A stretch of DNA of 64,000 nt from Cladocopium goreaui (GCA_947184155.2 CAMXCT020000843.1:140754-204753), one strand, 5' to 3'. Shown: positions 33,275 through 46,211, counted from the stretch's first letter. Notes: a model not told the origin generated them from the sequence alone. Translations and numbers: made by a program.

Positions 33275-36200
33275 GGATTCATATTGATATATCATGATAT
33301 ACAATTATTTATCACCACTTTAACACTATTGTGAGGCCGCAGCATGCTCAGTCCGTTCTCAGTCTTGTTCTTGAGCCGGACTGAGGATTTTGGTGCAAAG
33401 CACGGCCAGATCTCGAAGCAGACATTGTGCAAAGCACGGACCTAAGAAATCTTGGAGCAATTGTTCTGGCACACGCCAGGCTCATGCACTGTTGTGCTCT
33501 AGATAAGCTTCCCGGTAGCTCAGACTGAGACCCCGGCAGTTTCCAATCTCATGACAACAGGATCCTCATTGGACGATTGGACAATGATTTTGCTTCATTT
33601 CCACACAGGATAATTCAGTTGTATAAAAGGGAGCCTCTGGAACTTCCGGTTCTCTATGTGCGAAGGTTGTGGCACCTGACTCTCTTGCGATTTCGGATAG
33701 GCGTCCAACCACGAAAGCTAGCTTCTGCTAGCTAAAGTCCTTCTTGCTTTAGCAAGGGATTGGGGGGGGGCTGGAATCTCCACTCGCATGAAACTTCATA
33801 CTTAAATACCCCCCCTCCACCCCCTTTGGGGGACACTGTCGGCATGTTGCCACTGGCAGTAAATTCGGCAGCATTTGCATCATCAGCATCCTCAACATCA
33901 TTGTGTTTTCATGACAAGCTCCCTGCCAAGCCATCTTTCGTCCCTTACCCCTGAGCCCTGGGCCTCAAGTTCTTCTTTGCAAAGAGTGTTCTCACCGTTC
34001 GGCTGAGATACTACACCATTTGGATAGTTCATGGACCAAGAAGCGGTTGGAACACCTGCTGGATGGCTTCGGATGTTCTCAAGGCTAGACAATGCTTCAA
34101 GCTTCGTAACTTCGTTTCTTAAAGTGCTGAAGTCTGTGGATTGAGAGATCCGGCAGATATCAACGTCGACACGTACAAGTTCTTTGATTGGATCATACAT
34201 CCACAGCCAAGTACCTCAATTGCATCTAGCTGCCTTGCAGAGGACTTTGGCAAAAGTTAGCATCCATTGCTTTTTCTGCTGTGCTTTAATCTTAGGTCTG
34301 GTGGAACTACCTCTGAAATGCCGATCAGAAAGACAACGCTCCCAGTTTCTGAGGGAACAGTGGGCCACTAACTCAGCACGAAAAAAATTGACAAACAATT
34401 TCCTTGTCTTCCGAAAAGGTCTGACATTTGCAGCTCAATCACTGTCGCTTGAGTTTCTTGGCAAGGAACCGTTCCAAGAAGAAGTGGAAAATCTGTTGCA
34501 AAGCACAGCAGCCCGTGTCTTCGTTCGCACATGTTCACTCCGTGGTGTTTCATTGAAAATCATAGTGCTATGTATTGTATTTTTGTGCTCCCAAGGTGCA
34601 GACGCTGGATTTTCTCTTCATGAAATCATGCCATCTCACTTGAGACTGCGGGCATTGACGGATAAATGCCGAAGTCTAACAGAAACTTGGCATGGACGGG
34701 TCCCTCGGTTGCACGTGAGAGGCAACACAGTACAGTAATCAGAGTCACCATGCCAGCAGACTCTCCTCGTTTTGATGCGCTCAAGGCCAACATCAGCTAC
34801 ATGTACGAAATGTTCATGAAAATGGCAGAGCGCGATGGTCCCATACCAAGATGTCAACAAACCCGGTAACACTTAGAACCTAGATGCAACATGATGTAAC
34901 TGTGCTTCTTGGGAACTGTTTCGCAATGCCCTGCCAAATGCAGCAGGTCACAGCGGATATCTGTTCGAAGATATTCCTCAGCAGCCTTGACAGCAGTAGG
35001 AAACTACAAAGGCCAAGGTGAATGAGCATGAACTGAGAATGAACTGTATTGTTTTGTTCTTGATGCTTCAGACTCCAGACTCTTGCAGCCTATCCTTGAG
35101 GCAACGTTCTGAAGATGGATTTGTCCGGGTGCTGGACGGAGAGGTGAGACATCGTGAGACATGGTGAGACATGGTGAGACTTGAATCTGTTGAAATCTGT
35201 TGAAATCTGTTGAAATCTGTTGAGCTGACGCCCACTGCCCAGCACTGCCCAGCACCATCGTGTAGCACATGCGGCGCAGGCCCGTGCCCGCCTCTACACT
35301 GGATCCAAATCAGCGAGCCGTCGGAAGTGCTTGGCTTTGGTGGGAAGGCGGCGATGAAAACAATGCGAAAAACGATGAGAAAAACGATACGGTGACTATA
35401 TGGTGAGAGACGTGGGACTCAAACTTGCTCCACTGGAACAGCTTCAGGCATTGAACTTTCGACTCTCAGGGCTTTATAATACTTTTTTGATCTTTTTTTG
35501 CACACCTCACAAATCTTCCTGCGCCACAGGATGCAGCAAACCACTGGTGAGTCGCCAATTGACAACCTTCAACTTCCCAACTTGATGCGCCGAAAAGATG
35601 CATTGCTCCTCACAGTTGGACGCCGTGCCTTGTCCAGCAGTACTTGCGGCAAATTTCACATGGTGACACGAACTGTGCGCACCTGACATGCACCTTGACA
35701 CGTGCAACTTAGATAGACATTACTTGTGACGATGACCCGGCTTTTTAGAATTGGAATCCCTTGGATCCTCTTTGATTCTGTGAGGTATTCAGCAATTCTT
35801 TGTGTGGGCACTGCGCTGGAAACAGCGGCGAATCATGGCAAGGTTTCCTTCTGAGTGCCACCAAGCAGTGCCTTAGATGGCCGAAGTTGGGCCGGAGCTG
35901 GGCCGGAGTTGCCCAGATGTTCACCACGGCCTGCTGTCAGCAGCTCCATAACTAAACAGATTGATTGTGCTTATATTGTGCTGAATATGCTCGCTCATTC
36001 GAAGCAAGCCGTTCTAACCCTTTTCACTCTTGTTTTGCTTTTTTTGGCAGCTCCGGTAGCATAAAGTTCCTTAGGGTTCTAGGCTCTGAGAGATTCGCGA
36101 ACTGTACTTAAAAAGTAAAACACAAAACAAATCTTCCTTGACGGCATGAATTAATGGTCAATTTAATGATTAGTTCCTCAGGGACCCCAATAAACACCCA

Positions 36201-37633
36201 ACGCGAGCTTTCCAAATTGCGGGCAAGGATTTTGAGTGGGAACAGATGCGGATGCATATGATCTAGGCATATCTAGGCATATCTAGGCATTGATGTCATT
36301 TGATGTCTACGATGTCTACGTCTTCGTTCAATTCTTCGTTCATTTTGCAAGTCACGTGTCTACCCTCGATAATCTCGATACATGCTGCAGGACCCTGTGG
36401 CATGAATATGAGGCGAGGTCGACCAAATTCACAAACCTAGCACTGTCTTTGAAATTGGTCAACCACTGTCAAATTCACAATGAGTTTCACATATTTCACA
36501 AATTTCATGTTTGCTTTCTTAATTTCTCCAGATCCAGATACCTCAAGCGCCCAAAGCAGTCGGACATCTCACATCCTGCATGGTGTTGGGACATCCTGGT
36601 AAATTGACATTCCCTTTTGGTTGCATGTCATTTGTGAATTTGCCTTTTCTCATTATTTCATGTCATTTGTATGCCGTGTAGAGGTGTAAACCCAGCTGGC
36701 CACACATCCATGCCGGCATATATGTGTGCATACACCCCAGTGTCATCCTGCTTCTCTCTCTCTCTCTGTTTGCTTTTCCTCTGTTACGGGAAAAGAGGCA
36801 TGTCTGGGCCGCTTACAGTATTTCTTGTTAACATTTGTTCACTGTATATGCATGTATATACATCATTATACATCATCGTTTGTTTAGCCACGTACGGTCT
36901 AGACAGTCTGTGTCGCAGCGTGCGAGTGCATTGCACCAAGGCCGTGAAAGCAAGAGCGCAGTCCATGCAGGAAGGCGAGCGCCCGTGTCGAGGGTAGCAA
37001 CGGTAGCGACACGGTAGCGACACGGTAGCGACACGGTAGCAGAGGTGATTCCACCGAATCAGAATCCTATTTGAATCATCAGAATACTATCTGAATTCCC
37101 AGAAACTTTGAACATCTTGGGCCTTCCGTCCCTTCTGGTCTTCCGTTCTGGCACCTATTGGCATCTAGCTGTCCTAGCTTGCGTGAAAAGTGTGCAGGAG
37201 ATGACAGCTCTGTGGCGCTGAACCTCCTTGTTGAACACGGCTGCCTCGTGGAGTCCTATGGCCAGGTGACACGATGCGACATGATGTGACACGATGCGAC
37301 GCGATGTGACACGATGTGACACGTGAAGCAGGAAACAGAACGTAACAGAACTGATTTCGAAATATTTCGAACTGATTCGAGTTGATTATCTTAGGGGTAG
37401 AGAAATCCAAGAGGCTCGAGGACTGACATGTGGAGCTTGGTGCAGGTGCCGCAGGTGATTCGAACCCGAGCGGACGAATTCATAGCAGTGCCTTAGCAGC
37501 TGCAAAGCACATCTTAGCATCAGTTCTGGAACAGCATATGGCCGCCTGATGCCGCCTGTGGATGACTTTCCGCGTTCGTTTTTCTCATGATTTGTGGTGA
37601 TTTATCACAATTCGTTTTCATTTGTTTGTTTGC
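33275..37633. other. Mostly non-coding stretch with scattered exon-like frames
   Basis: Small repeats: GTGAGACATG and AATCTGTTGA runs (35,150-35,225), GGCATATCTA (36,263-36,292), CGGTAGCGACA (37,000-37,042) and GACACGATG (37,258-37,322). Exon-like frames include 34,184-34,738 (+), which contains LFRKGL-type and FLGKEPFQEEVENLLQ segments, 35,400-35,469 (+, GLKLAPLEQLQALNFRL) and 35,528-35,680 (+, PIDNLQLPNLMRRKDALLLT). None has a recognised domain. They may be exons of one plus-strand gene that ends at 38,041. Confidence 0.3.
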
Positions 37634-38041
37634 AGTCTTGTCAATGTACAGGGTGGTAAAAATGGCACATTGGCCCAGGAATGCTTGCAGCGCCCAGAGG
37701 GTGAACTTGATGAGGAACTTGCTGACTTTTTGAAGCACTGTCAGATAAACCCAGGACGTCCATACAAGGCTCCGGAAATCTTTGGATCCATTTTGAATCA
37801 AGATGTGGTGATTGTATGTGATTGTGCAGATTGAAATTGTCCGAACCTTCTCGGATTTCGGAATGTGTTCCAGGCCGATCGCGTCGGACATAAACTCCTA
37901 CTGCTAAAGGCACTCCGCAGCCCGGAACTGCGCGTGATGTGGCGGTCTGATGTGGAGGCATTCACCCAGCACCGGTACATCACCGAACCTCAGCTCCGGT
38001 CAGCGGGGAGGGCAAACGCACACCTACTGCGGGCACTGTGA
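37634..38041 (+). CDS. Candidate terminal exons of an unknown gene
   Basis: Two protein-like frames follow each other. The first (about 37,634-37,810) contains NVQGGKNGTLAQECLQRPEG and PYKAPEIFGSILNQDVVIV, followed by GTATGTG, a plausible donor. The second (37,873-38,041) reads ADRVGHKLLLLKALRSPELR, then MWRSDVEAFTQHRYI, and ends LLRAL and TGA. Composition and flanking splice-like words support real exons. I do not recognise the family. The gene would end about 570 bp before paralog 2. Confidence 0.4.
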
Positions 38042-38610
38042 CACTATGATCACTGTGACTTTTGGACACTTTCGGCTCCTGAGAATATGTATTTCCATTG
38101 GAATCTCTATGTGTTTCCTGAGGGCACTTGGACTCGCAGAGCACCATTGTATTACCTGCCTGACGATGGCTCGGAGTGCGTGGTGCTGCGGCGCCCAGGA
38201 CCTGGGAGGGAGTCAGATGGAAGGAGCATAGATTGGACATGACTGATTCCTGGGGTCCTAGGGCGAGCCATGACTTGGTAGGACTTGGTCTAACTGTTCG
38301 TGTAAGTTCGGGCGGTAGAGGCTCCGTTTGCATAGGTGACGAAGAATCCTCGCGGTTCCGGAAGAACATCTTTGCATACGCGGAGTCTCATGGTCTCGGA
38401 CAGAGTGGGGGAGGCGGGGTCGACCGAGAAGATAGAGTCTTAGAGAAGTTCTGCTAGCCACAGCGGAAGCTAAAACCAAACTAGGAGGAACTCAGAAATT
38501 CTGCCAGAGTGACCCCTGAACGGATTCCTTTGGATCAGGGCCTGCAGGCTGCATGCAAAATCAAGTCAAAGCCAAGGCATCACACGAGTTAGAATTTAGC
38601 ACTATCGTAT

Positions 38611-39993
38611 GATGTGAACCTGAGCTGCCGCGACTGTCAGGCTGGACTGACAGCAGCCATTGGCCCGCTGGCTCTCTCATGTACGAGCTGGGATCATTGC
38701 TTTGTGACTGGATTGCTTTCTTTCCCTCTTTGCAATGTCAATGGAATCATGGAGGGATCCGACAAGACTTACTTTTTTTTCTCCAGTTGTGAGCGTATAT
38801 ACTCCATAGGGCCGGCATTTTGTTTGCTGTTCCGGCGGTTGCTAAGGTATTGACGAGGCAGCGAAACTCCCAAACCATTTTGTCACTGACATTGAATCTT
38901 GCCTGGGCAGTGGCTTTGCAGTGGCTGTGCGGTGGCTGTCAAGTGTTCGGCGGCTGTTGCTTTGGTTGCTTGTGGTTGCTTGTGATAGTGATTGCTTCCA
39001 ATTAGTTGTTTCTGGTTGCTTCTGGTTTGTTGTGGTTGCTTGTGATTGTTTTTTCCTGTGAAAATTTCACATGGCAACATGGCAAGACAAGAAACAATTT
39101 TCCCTTAACATTCACTGCCCCAACAGTTTGGCCAAAGGAGAAGATTGTTCAAGACTGTGTTTTGCTATGTCCCGATGGCGTGGCTGATGCCCTTCCAGGT
39201 TTCGCAGGGTTCCAAAAGGATTTTTTTGGTGCTGTGTTTTGTGGGTTTCGACATTTAAGAGGCAAAAAAATGTGCTGGACACTGAACGCGCATTGAAAAC
39301 TAGTAACAGTTTGGCAGGAATTAGCAATGGATTGATGAAAGAGTGGTTGAGTTGTCGATCTTCGAGCCCGTTGAGTGTCTTGACAGGCGAAGTTCTCCAC
39401 GACGCTGGCCAGAATCCCATCGTTGCTTCTTCCATTGGCAAGTCGCAACACACCCAGGTTTCGAAGGTGCCATGAGAACGTGAGCACATCAAGTGAGCGG
39501 CAAGCAGCAATGAATTTCCAGAGAACCAAATTATCTCAGTAATCTGCCCACTTCTTGCACGCAGGCCTCCGTAGAGGATTTTCCGCTGATGAAACAGCAG
39601 CAGTCGCCACGGTGGTGTTCGAAACTGGACGCATTTGTGGACATTGTTCAGGTCAAGTGCTGAGTTCGTCAGCGTCCAAAGAGGGCTATGGCTATGTATG
39701 GTTTAGTGAAAAGCAGGGAGTTCTGAACTTGTTTGTCTCAGGTAGGGAAGGACAAAGATGCGTTCTTCGTTTGCGTGCGGACAAGGACCGCCACGCTTCC
39801 AAAATGAAAGCGAGATGAAAAAGCATCTAAACATACCAAACCTGCTGCTGCTGGGTTGTTTGGTTGCTTGGTTTGTGTGTCTGACTTGACCAGGACACCA
39901 AATTCAAAGCCTGTCTTGGACTTCTTGGTTCAACTGCGTCTTGAATACCTCAGAAGCTTTGGCCGTGCAGTGGACTTCAACTGTACCTGTCAT
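38611..39993 (+). repeat. 1.38 kb duplicated block, copy 2 (5' part of paralog 2)
   Basis: Near-identical counterpart of 20,759-22,143, in direct orientation and about 17.85 kb away. Differences are scattered substitutions and a few small indels. It contains the protein-like ETAAVATVVFETGRICGHCS stretch starting near 39,594. Beyond CTGTACCTGTCAT the two loci diverge abruptly. Confidence 0.7.
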
Positions 39994-40309
39994 GCTTCTG
40001 CCGCTTGTCTGCAAGGCCAGGTTTTCCGTTCTGGGAAGGAGCTCGAAAAATGCGCGGCTTCAGAATAGACTACGGGAGACAAAGTCCGTGCATCAGTGTG
40101 GAACGCTTCATGCATCTGTGTTGTGGTGATCAGCATGATTTCGATTTGTCGGAAGCCCCTCAAATAGACCCAGCTCTGAAGAAGTTGAGCTTTGTCTTCC
40201 AGTCTAGCTTATCACATCTTATAATTGTAGAGCTTCGCACACCGGCGATGCCTGTAGGGGTCGGGGGAGGGAAAGAGAGAGGGGGATTTCATCTGAACTA
40301 GGTAAGAAT

Positions 40310-40394
40310 CGTCATTGTCGTCGTTGTCGTTGTCGTCGTCGTCGTCGTCGTCGGCGTCGTCGTCGTCGTCGTCGTCGTCGTGGTCGTGGTCGTC

Positions 40395-40477
<83 letters not shown>

Positions 40478-40557
40478 TGTGGTTGTGGTTGTGGTTGTGG
40501 TTGTGGTTGTGGTTGTTGTTGTTGTTGTTGTTGTTGTTGTTATTGTTGTTATAGCTT
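40310..40557 (+). repeat. Compound microsatellite (GTC)n-(GTGGTC)n-(GTGGTT)n-(GTT)n
   Basis: About 245 bp of pure trinucleotide and hexanucleotide repeats that shift stepwise from GTC/GTCGTC to GTGGTC to GTGGTT to GTT. Translated frames give poly-Val, poly-Ser/Trp or poly-Leu and are not genes. Confidence 0.95.
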
Positions 40558-40611
40558 ATCTAAGATTTGAAAGGTATGCTTTCATATGGTTCTATCTTAT
40601 GCCAGAGGTTC

Positions 40612-40800
40612 GTGGCGGTTTAAGGTGGCAAGTTTGGTGGCAAGTTCGGCGGCGGTGGCAGTTAGATATGTGGGTGGCAGTTTCAGTGGCAATGAAGAGT
40701 TGGTGGCAAGCTTGATGGCAGAATGTGATGGCAAAAATGGTGGCAACCGTATTTTGGTGGCAAAGGGGGTGGCAACTTTGCATGGCAAAAATTGAGCCGG
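40612..40800 (+). repeat. GGTGGCAA-type interspersed motif cluster
   Basis: GGTGGCAAGTTTGGTGGCAA and close variants repeat about every 10-20 bases. The complementary motif (TTGCCACC/TTTTGCC) dominates 41,570-41,880, so the two clusters form a loose large inverted arrangement. Confidence 0.6.
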
Positions 40801-41177
40801 AAGTTTAGCAATCACATTTTGGCGGCAGCAGAAAGGTTGCAAACACCTTCAGTCACAAAAAGGCGTTGAGTGTACATGGCACATGTTGATAGAAAGGGTG
40901 TGAGAGACTTTTTGGCGGCAAATGGGGTGGTAAGTTGATGGCAAAAGTGCTGGCAAAATTTGGTGCTACATCAGCTGACAAAAATCATGCCAGCCCTATT
41001 GCACCTTCAGCGGAGGCGACACCCACCGACCCTATGAATAAAACAAGAATCCAAGCAAATATGAAAGGCTGGCATGTTGTTTTCAACTATCCCTTTGCTG
41101 GTGGCGCAAGAGCAGGTTTAGCCCAGCGCACGCTGGTCCTTTCAAGACAATCCGCACTAGTTTTTGGTTGCCATCAT

Positions 41178-41254
41178 TGCCCGTCAAAAAATAAGGCCTA
41201 TTTTTGTCAAAAATAAGGCTTATTTTGGCAAAAATCGACCTTATTTCTTGACGG
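41178..41254. repeat. Inverted repeat, strong hairpin
   Basis: Left arm GCCCGTCAAAAAATAAGG, right arm CCTTATTTCTTGACGGGC, with a ~35 bp centre that itself contains two further AATAAGG/CTTATTTTGG words. It could be a small palindromic element. Confidence 0.65.
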
Positions 41255-41569
41255 GCAGGTGGGCAGCTGCCTGGGCAAAATTTTGCTCAACATTTTTTCT
41301 GTGCCCCACAATGTTCCAGCATGGCTTAGACACAGAAAACCGTTAGACAAAAACACAACCGAAAGGCAATTGCTGACCAAGTGAGCTGTAAACACAACAA
41401 TTTCTGAGCACTAAGTTTGATCATTCGACACCACAACAATCTGATTGAACATGTTCACTTGCTTTGCATATGACACAATTTCAGAAGCCGCTTGTGCAAA
41501 CCAACGGCTGCATACAATATCCTGTGGCCATGCAATGAGCCATCTGCTTTTCCCACTTCCGCGTCCAGT

Positions 41570-41880
41570 CTTTAGCCCTTGCCACAATTTTTGCCATAGC
41601 TTTGCTACCTGTGTTGCTATTGCTTTTGCCCGCAATGAAGTTTGCGCTTTCGTTGCCGCGTGTGTTGCCAAGGGCTTTTGCTCGCAACCCAAATTTTGCC
41701 ATTGAATTTGCCGCCCGTGCTTTTACCCCCGCCACGTATTTGCCAGTGTTTTTTGCCACCGATGTTGCCATTACCTTTGCCCCCGTCGGTTTTTTCCATC
41801 CATGTTGCCCTGCAGATTGCCACCGCCATTGCCATTGCCATTGCTTTTGCCCTCGAGGTTGCCATGCTTGTTGCCATTAA
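41570..41880 (-). repeat. TTTTGCC/TTGCCATT motif cluster
   Basis: A dense series of TTTGCC, GCCATTGCC and GCCACC words, complementary in sense to the cluster at 40.6-40.8 kb. It directly precedes the 3.3 kb satellite. Confidence 0.55.
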
Positions 41881-42004
41881 ATTAATTTGGGCGCCTAATA
41901 GAGCATTGCTCTTGAATTTTAAATAAGTTATAGCTGTTGCTGCTTGGTCCTGTTGTCGTTGTCGTTGTTATCTTTGTAGATGATTGTTGAAAAAACCACA
42001 TCAG

Positions 42005-45000
42005 AGAGGATGCGAAAGGCCAAACGCTTTAACAACAAATGCCTATGGCCAGAGGGCTGGTCAATGCTGCCGCGAAGCACTTTACGGGTTTGACGCCTGG
42101 CAATCGGCAGGCTTGAACGCCCAAAGAACAGATGGCTACGGAGGCAAACGGCACGCTTGAACGCTCTAACAACAAATGCCATGCCTATGGCTAGAGGGCT
42201 GGTCAACGCTGCCGCAAAGCATTTTACGGGTTTGACGCCTGGCAATCGGCAGGCTTGAACGCCCTAAGAACAGATGGCTATGGCTATGGAGGCAGACGGC
42301 ACGCTTGAACGTGTAACAACAAATGCCTGTGGCCAGAGTGCTGGTCGAAGCTGCCGCGAGGCATTTTACGGGTTTGACGGCTGGCAAACAGCACGCTTGA
42401 ACGCCCTAAAAACAGATGACTCTGAAGGCAATCGCCAGGCTTGAACGCACTAATAACACCTAATAACAAGAAATGCTTGCGACCAGAGGGCCTGGTCGAA
42501 GCTGCCGCGAAGCATTTTACGGGTTTGAGGGCTGGCAAACGGCAGGCTTGAACGCCTAAAAACAGATGACTCTGAAGATCTCTGAAGGTGATTCTGAAGG
42601 TAGATGGCAAGCTTGAATGCTCTAACAACAAATGCCTGCGGCCAGGGGGCCTGGTCGAAGCGGCCGCAAACCATTTTACGGGTTTGAGGGCTGGCAAACG
42701 GCAGGCTTGAACGCCCTAAAAACAGATGACTCTGAAGGCAAATGGCAAGCTTGAACGCTCTAACTACAAATGCCTGCGGCCAGAGGGCCTGGTCGAAGCT
42801 GCCGCGAAGCATTTTACGGGTTTGAGGGCTGGCAAACGGCAGGCTTGAACGCCCTAAAAACAGATGACTCTGAAGGTCAATGCCAAGCTTAAACGCTCTA
42901 ACAACAATTGCCTGCGGCCAGAGGGCCTGGTCGAAGCTGCCACGCAGCAGTTTACGGGTTTGAGGGCTGGCAAAAGGCAGGCTTGAACGCCCTAAAACTG
43001 CTGCGAAGCATTTTACGGTTTTGAGGGGTGGCAAACGGCAGGCTTGAACGCCCTAAAAACAGATGACTCTGAAGGCAAACGGCAGGCTTGAACGCTCTAA
43101 CTACATATGCCTGCGGCCAGAGGGCCTGGTCGAAGCTGCCGCAAACCATTTTACGGGCTTGAGGGCTGGCAAACGGCAGGCTTGAACACCCTAAAAACAG
43201 ATGACCCTGAAGGCAAATGGCAAGCTTGAACGCTCTAACTACAAATGCCTGCGGCCAGAGGGCCTGGTCGAAGCTGCCGCGAAGCACTTTACGGGTTTGA
43301 GGGCTGGCAAATGGCAGGCTTGAACGCCCTAAAAGCAGATGACCCTGCAGGCAAATGGCAAGCCTGAACGCTCTAACAAGAAATGTTTGCGGCCAGAGAG
43401 CCTGGTCGAAGCTGTCGCGAAGCATTTTACGGGTCTGAGGGCTGGCAAACGGCAGGCTTGAACGCCCTAAAAACAGATGACCTTGAAGGGAAACGGCAGG
43501 CTTGAACGCTCTACGCTCTAACAAATGCCTGCGGCCAAGCTAGATGACTCTGAAGGCAAACGGCAGGTGCGAGCGGCCAGAGGGCTTGGTCGAAGCTGCC
43601 GCGCAGCATTTTACGGGTTTGCGGGCTGGCAAACGGCAGGCTTGAACGCCCTAAAAACAGATGACCCTGAAGGTGACTGTGAAGGCAGATGGCAAGCTTG
43701 AACGCTTTAACAACACAATGACTGCGGCCAGAGGGCTTGGTCGAAGCTGCCGCAAACCATTTTACGGGTTTGAGGGCTGGCAAACGGCAGGTTTGAACGC
43801 CCTAAAAACAGATGACTCTGAAGGCAAATGGCAGGCTTGAACGCTCTAACTACAAATGCCTGCGGCCAGGGGGCCTGGTCGAAGCTGCCGCGAAGCATTT
43901 TGCGGGTTTGAGGGCTGGCAAACGGCAGGCTTGCACGCCCTAAAACTGCCGCGTAGCATTTTACGGGTTTGAGGGCTGGCAAACGGCAGGCTTGAACGCC
44001 CTAAAAACAGATGACTCTGAAGGCAAACGGCAGGCTTGAACGCTCTAACTGCAGATGCCTGCGGCCAGAGGGCCTGGTCGAAGCTGCCGCGAAGCATTTT
44101 ACGGGTTTGAGGGCTGGCAAACGGCAGGCTTGAACGCCCTAAAAACAGATGACTCTGAAGGCAAATGGCAAGCTTGAATGCTCTAACAACAGATGCCTGC
44201 GGCCAGAGGGCCTGGTCGAAGCTGCCACGCAGCAGTTTACGGGTTTGAGGGCTGGCAAACGTTCAGGCTTGAACGCCCTAAAAGCGGATGACCCTGAAGG
44301 CAAATGGCAGGCTTGAACGCTCTAACTACAAATGCCTGCAGCCAGAGGGCCTGGTCGGAGCTGCCGCGAAGCATTTTACGGGTTTGAGGGCTGGCAAAAT
44401 GCAGGATTGAACGTTCTAAAAACAGATGACTCTGAAGATCTCTGAAGGTGATTCTGAATGCAGATGGCAAGGTTGAACGGCCTAACAACAAATGCATGCG
44501 GCCGGAGGGCCCGGGTTTGAGGGCTGGCAAAGAGCAGGCTTGAACGCCCTAAAGCTGCCGCGAAGCATTTTACGGGTTTGAGGGCTGGCAAACGGCAGGC
44601 TTGAACGCCCTAAAAACAGATGACTCTGAAGGCAAACGGCAGGCTTGAACGCACTAACAAGAAATGCCTGCGGCCAGAGGGCCTGGTCAAAGCTGCCGCG
44701 CAGCATTTTACGGGTTTGAGGGCTGGCAAACGGTAGGCTTGAACGCCCTAAAGACAGATGACTCTGAAGGCAAACGGCAGGCTTGAACGCTCTAACTGCA
44801 GATGCCTGCGGCCAGAGGGCCTGGTCGAAGCTGCCGCGAAGCATTTTACGGGTTTGAGGGCTGGCAAACGGCAGGCTTGAACGCCCTAAAAACAGATGAC
44901 TCTGAAGGCAAATGGCAAGCTTGAACGCTCTAAGCTGCCGCGAAGCATTTTATGGGTTTGAGGGCTGGCAAACGGCAGGCTTGAACGCCCTAAAAACCGA

Positions 45001-45300
45001 TGACTCTGAAGGCAATTGGCAGGCTTCAAGGCTCTAACTGCAGATGCCTGCGGCCAGGGAGCCTGGTCGAAGCTGCCGCGAAGCATTTTACGGGTTTGAG
45101 GGCTGGCAAACGGCAGGCTTGAACGCCCTAAAACAAACGGCAGGCTTGAACGCTCTACGCTCTAACAAATGCCTGAGGCCAGAGGGCCTGGTCGAAGCGG
45201 CCGCAAGGCATTTTACGGTTTTGACGCCTGGCAAACGGCACGCTTGAACGCCCTAACAACAATGGCTCTGGAGGCAAACGGCAGGCTTGAACCTACAAAA
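42005..45300 (-). repeat. ~138-141 bp satellite, about 25 copies
   Basis: The unit contains CAGATGACTCTGAAGGCAAA, CGGCAGGCTTGAACGCTCTA, ATGCCTGCGGCCAGAGGGCC, TGGTCGAAGCTGCCGCGAAG, CATTTTACGGGTTTGAGGGC. Several copies are truncated (near 43,010, 43,965, 44,510 and 44,947). Full units of 138 bp keep one minus-strand frame open and would give a 46-residue repeat (..RAFKPAVCLQSHLFLGRSSL..), but 140-141 bp units break it. No start or supporting context was found, so it is listed as a satellite. Confidence 0.85.
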
Positions 45301-45631
45301 ACCAGTTCCACACCTGGTGGCCCCAGGCGCTGCCCGTGCCTTGGCCAAGGCCGGGGTCGGCGGATTACCATAGGGTTGCTTTTAGCGTTCCTCTCATTTC
45401 TTCCCCCATGTTATACATCCCAGGCCGATGTCTTTATCTCCCTTTCCTGGTCACATTCCTCATCAGTCATTATGTGCGCTGGTCCACATAAATTAAACAT
45501 GACAGTGCTCCTAGTTTCTAGAGACTCTGGGTTCTGGGTCCTGTATGCTTTTGTCAAACTGTCGGTGGTGTCAACAACTTGTTGCAAGCTTGAGCTGACG
45601 ACCGGAGCAACACATTTCCACAAGTGCAGCT

Positions 45632-45735
45632 GAGGTTACTGGGGAGTACTATGTGAATTTGGCACCTGTTGCCTGCATGCGGAAGATCAAAGTCCCTGTC
45701 GGAGAGGGCTGCTTAGGTTCCTGGGATTCCTTTGT
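45632..45735 (+). CDS. Paralog 2, exon with GEYY motif
   Basis: Reads EVTGEYYVNLAPVACMRKIK, then VPVGEGCLGSW, and matches the exon at 22,684 in the first locus. A CTGAG acceptor-like word precedes both. The donor is not clear, because the sequence runs into a CAATCAA/TGCAACC short repeat from about 45,765. It lies 5.6 kb from the duplicated block, compared with 0.54 kb in locus 1. Confidence 0.45.
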
Positions 45736-46107
45736 GCTTCATGACACTTACAATCAATTGCAATCAAGTGCAACCAAGTGCAATCAATCGCAATCAATTG
45801 CATACAATTGGCACCGGAAGAGACATGACATTTTAACTTTCCCCAGATCTGCCCAAAGTTGCCTAGTTACTGCGCAATAGGGCAGCAGCACAGACGAGAC
45901 ATTATGTGGAGCCATGCAGCGGCCAAACATGTGTGCAAGGAGAAAAACAAAGAAACTCCTGCACGTGTGTCGATCAACATGAGATCCCACTTGATCCCAA
46001 GACGGGCTGTGATATGTGTCCTTTCATCATCCGAGTACAACACGTTGCAAAACGGAAACGAAAATATGCAACTTTGATCAACTTTGCAAATTTTGCAAGC
46101 GCAATGA

Positions 46108-46211
46108 GGTTTAGACTTCGACTATCTGAATCCTGAACTCCGAGAGACAGTAACGCAACGTGGCCTTCCTGTGGCTACAGTGGACTCATCACAGGGAAAA
46201 GGACGGGGAAG
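46108..46211 (+). CDS. Paralog 2, exon with LNPEL..VDSS motif
   Basis: Reads DFDYLNPELRETVTQRGLPV and ATVDSSQGKGRGR, followed by a GTATGA donor. It aligns with 23,046-23,150. Function unknown. The SF1 helicase motif V resemblance is weak. Confidence 0.45.

Noticed and set aside
33621-33631. TATAAAAG, a TATA-box-like word, after the copia element
   Set aside because: Dinoflagellate promoters rarely use a TATA box and no gene start follows. A chance match is likely.
40315-40715. Poly-Val, poly-Ser/Trp frames
   Set aside because: Pure trinucleotide and hexanucleotide microsatellite translation.
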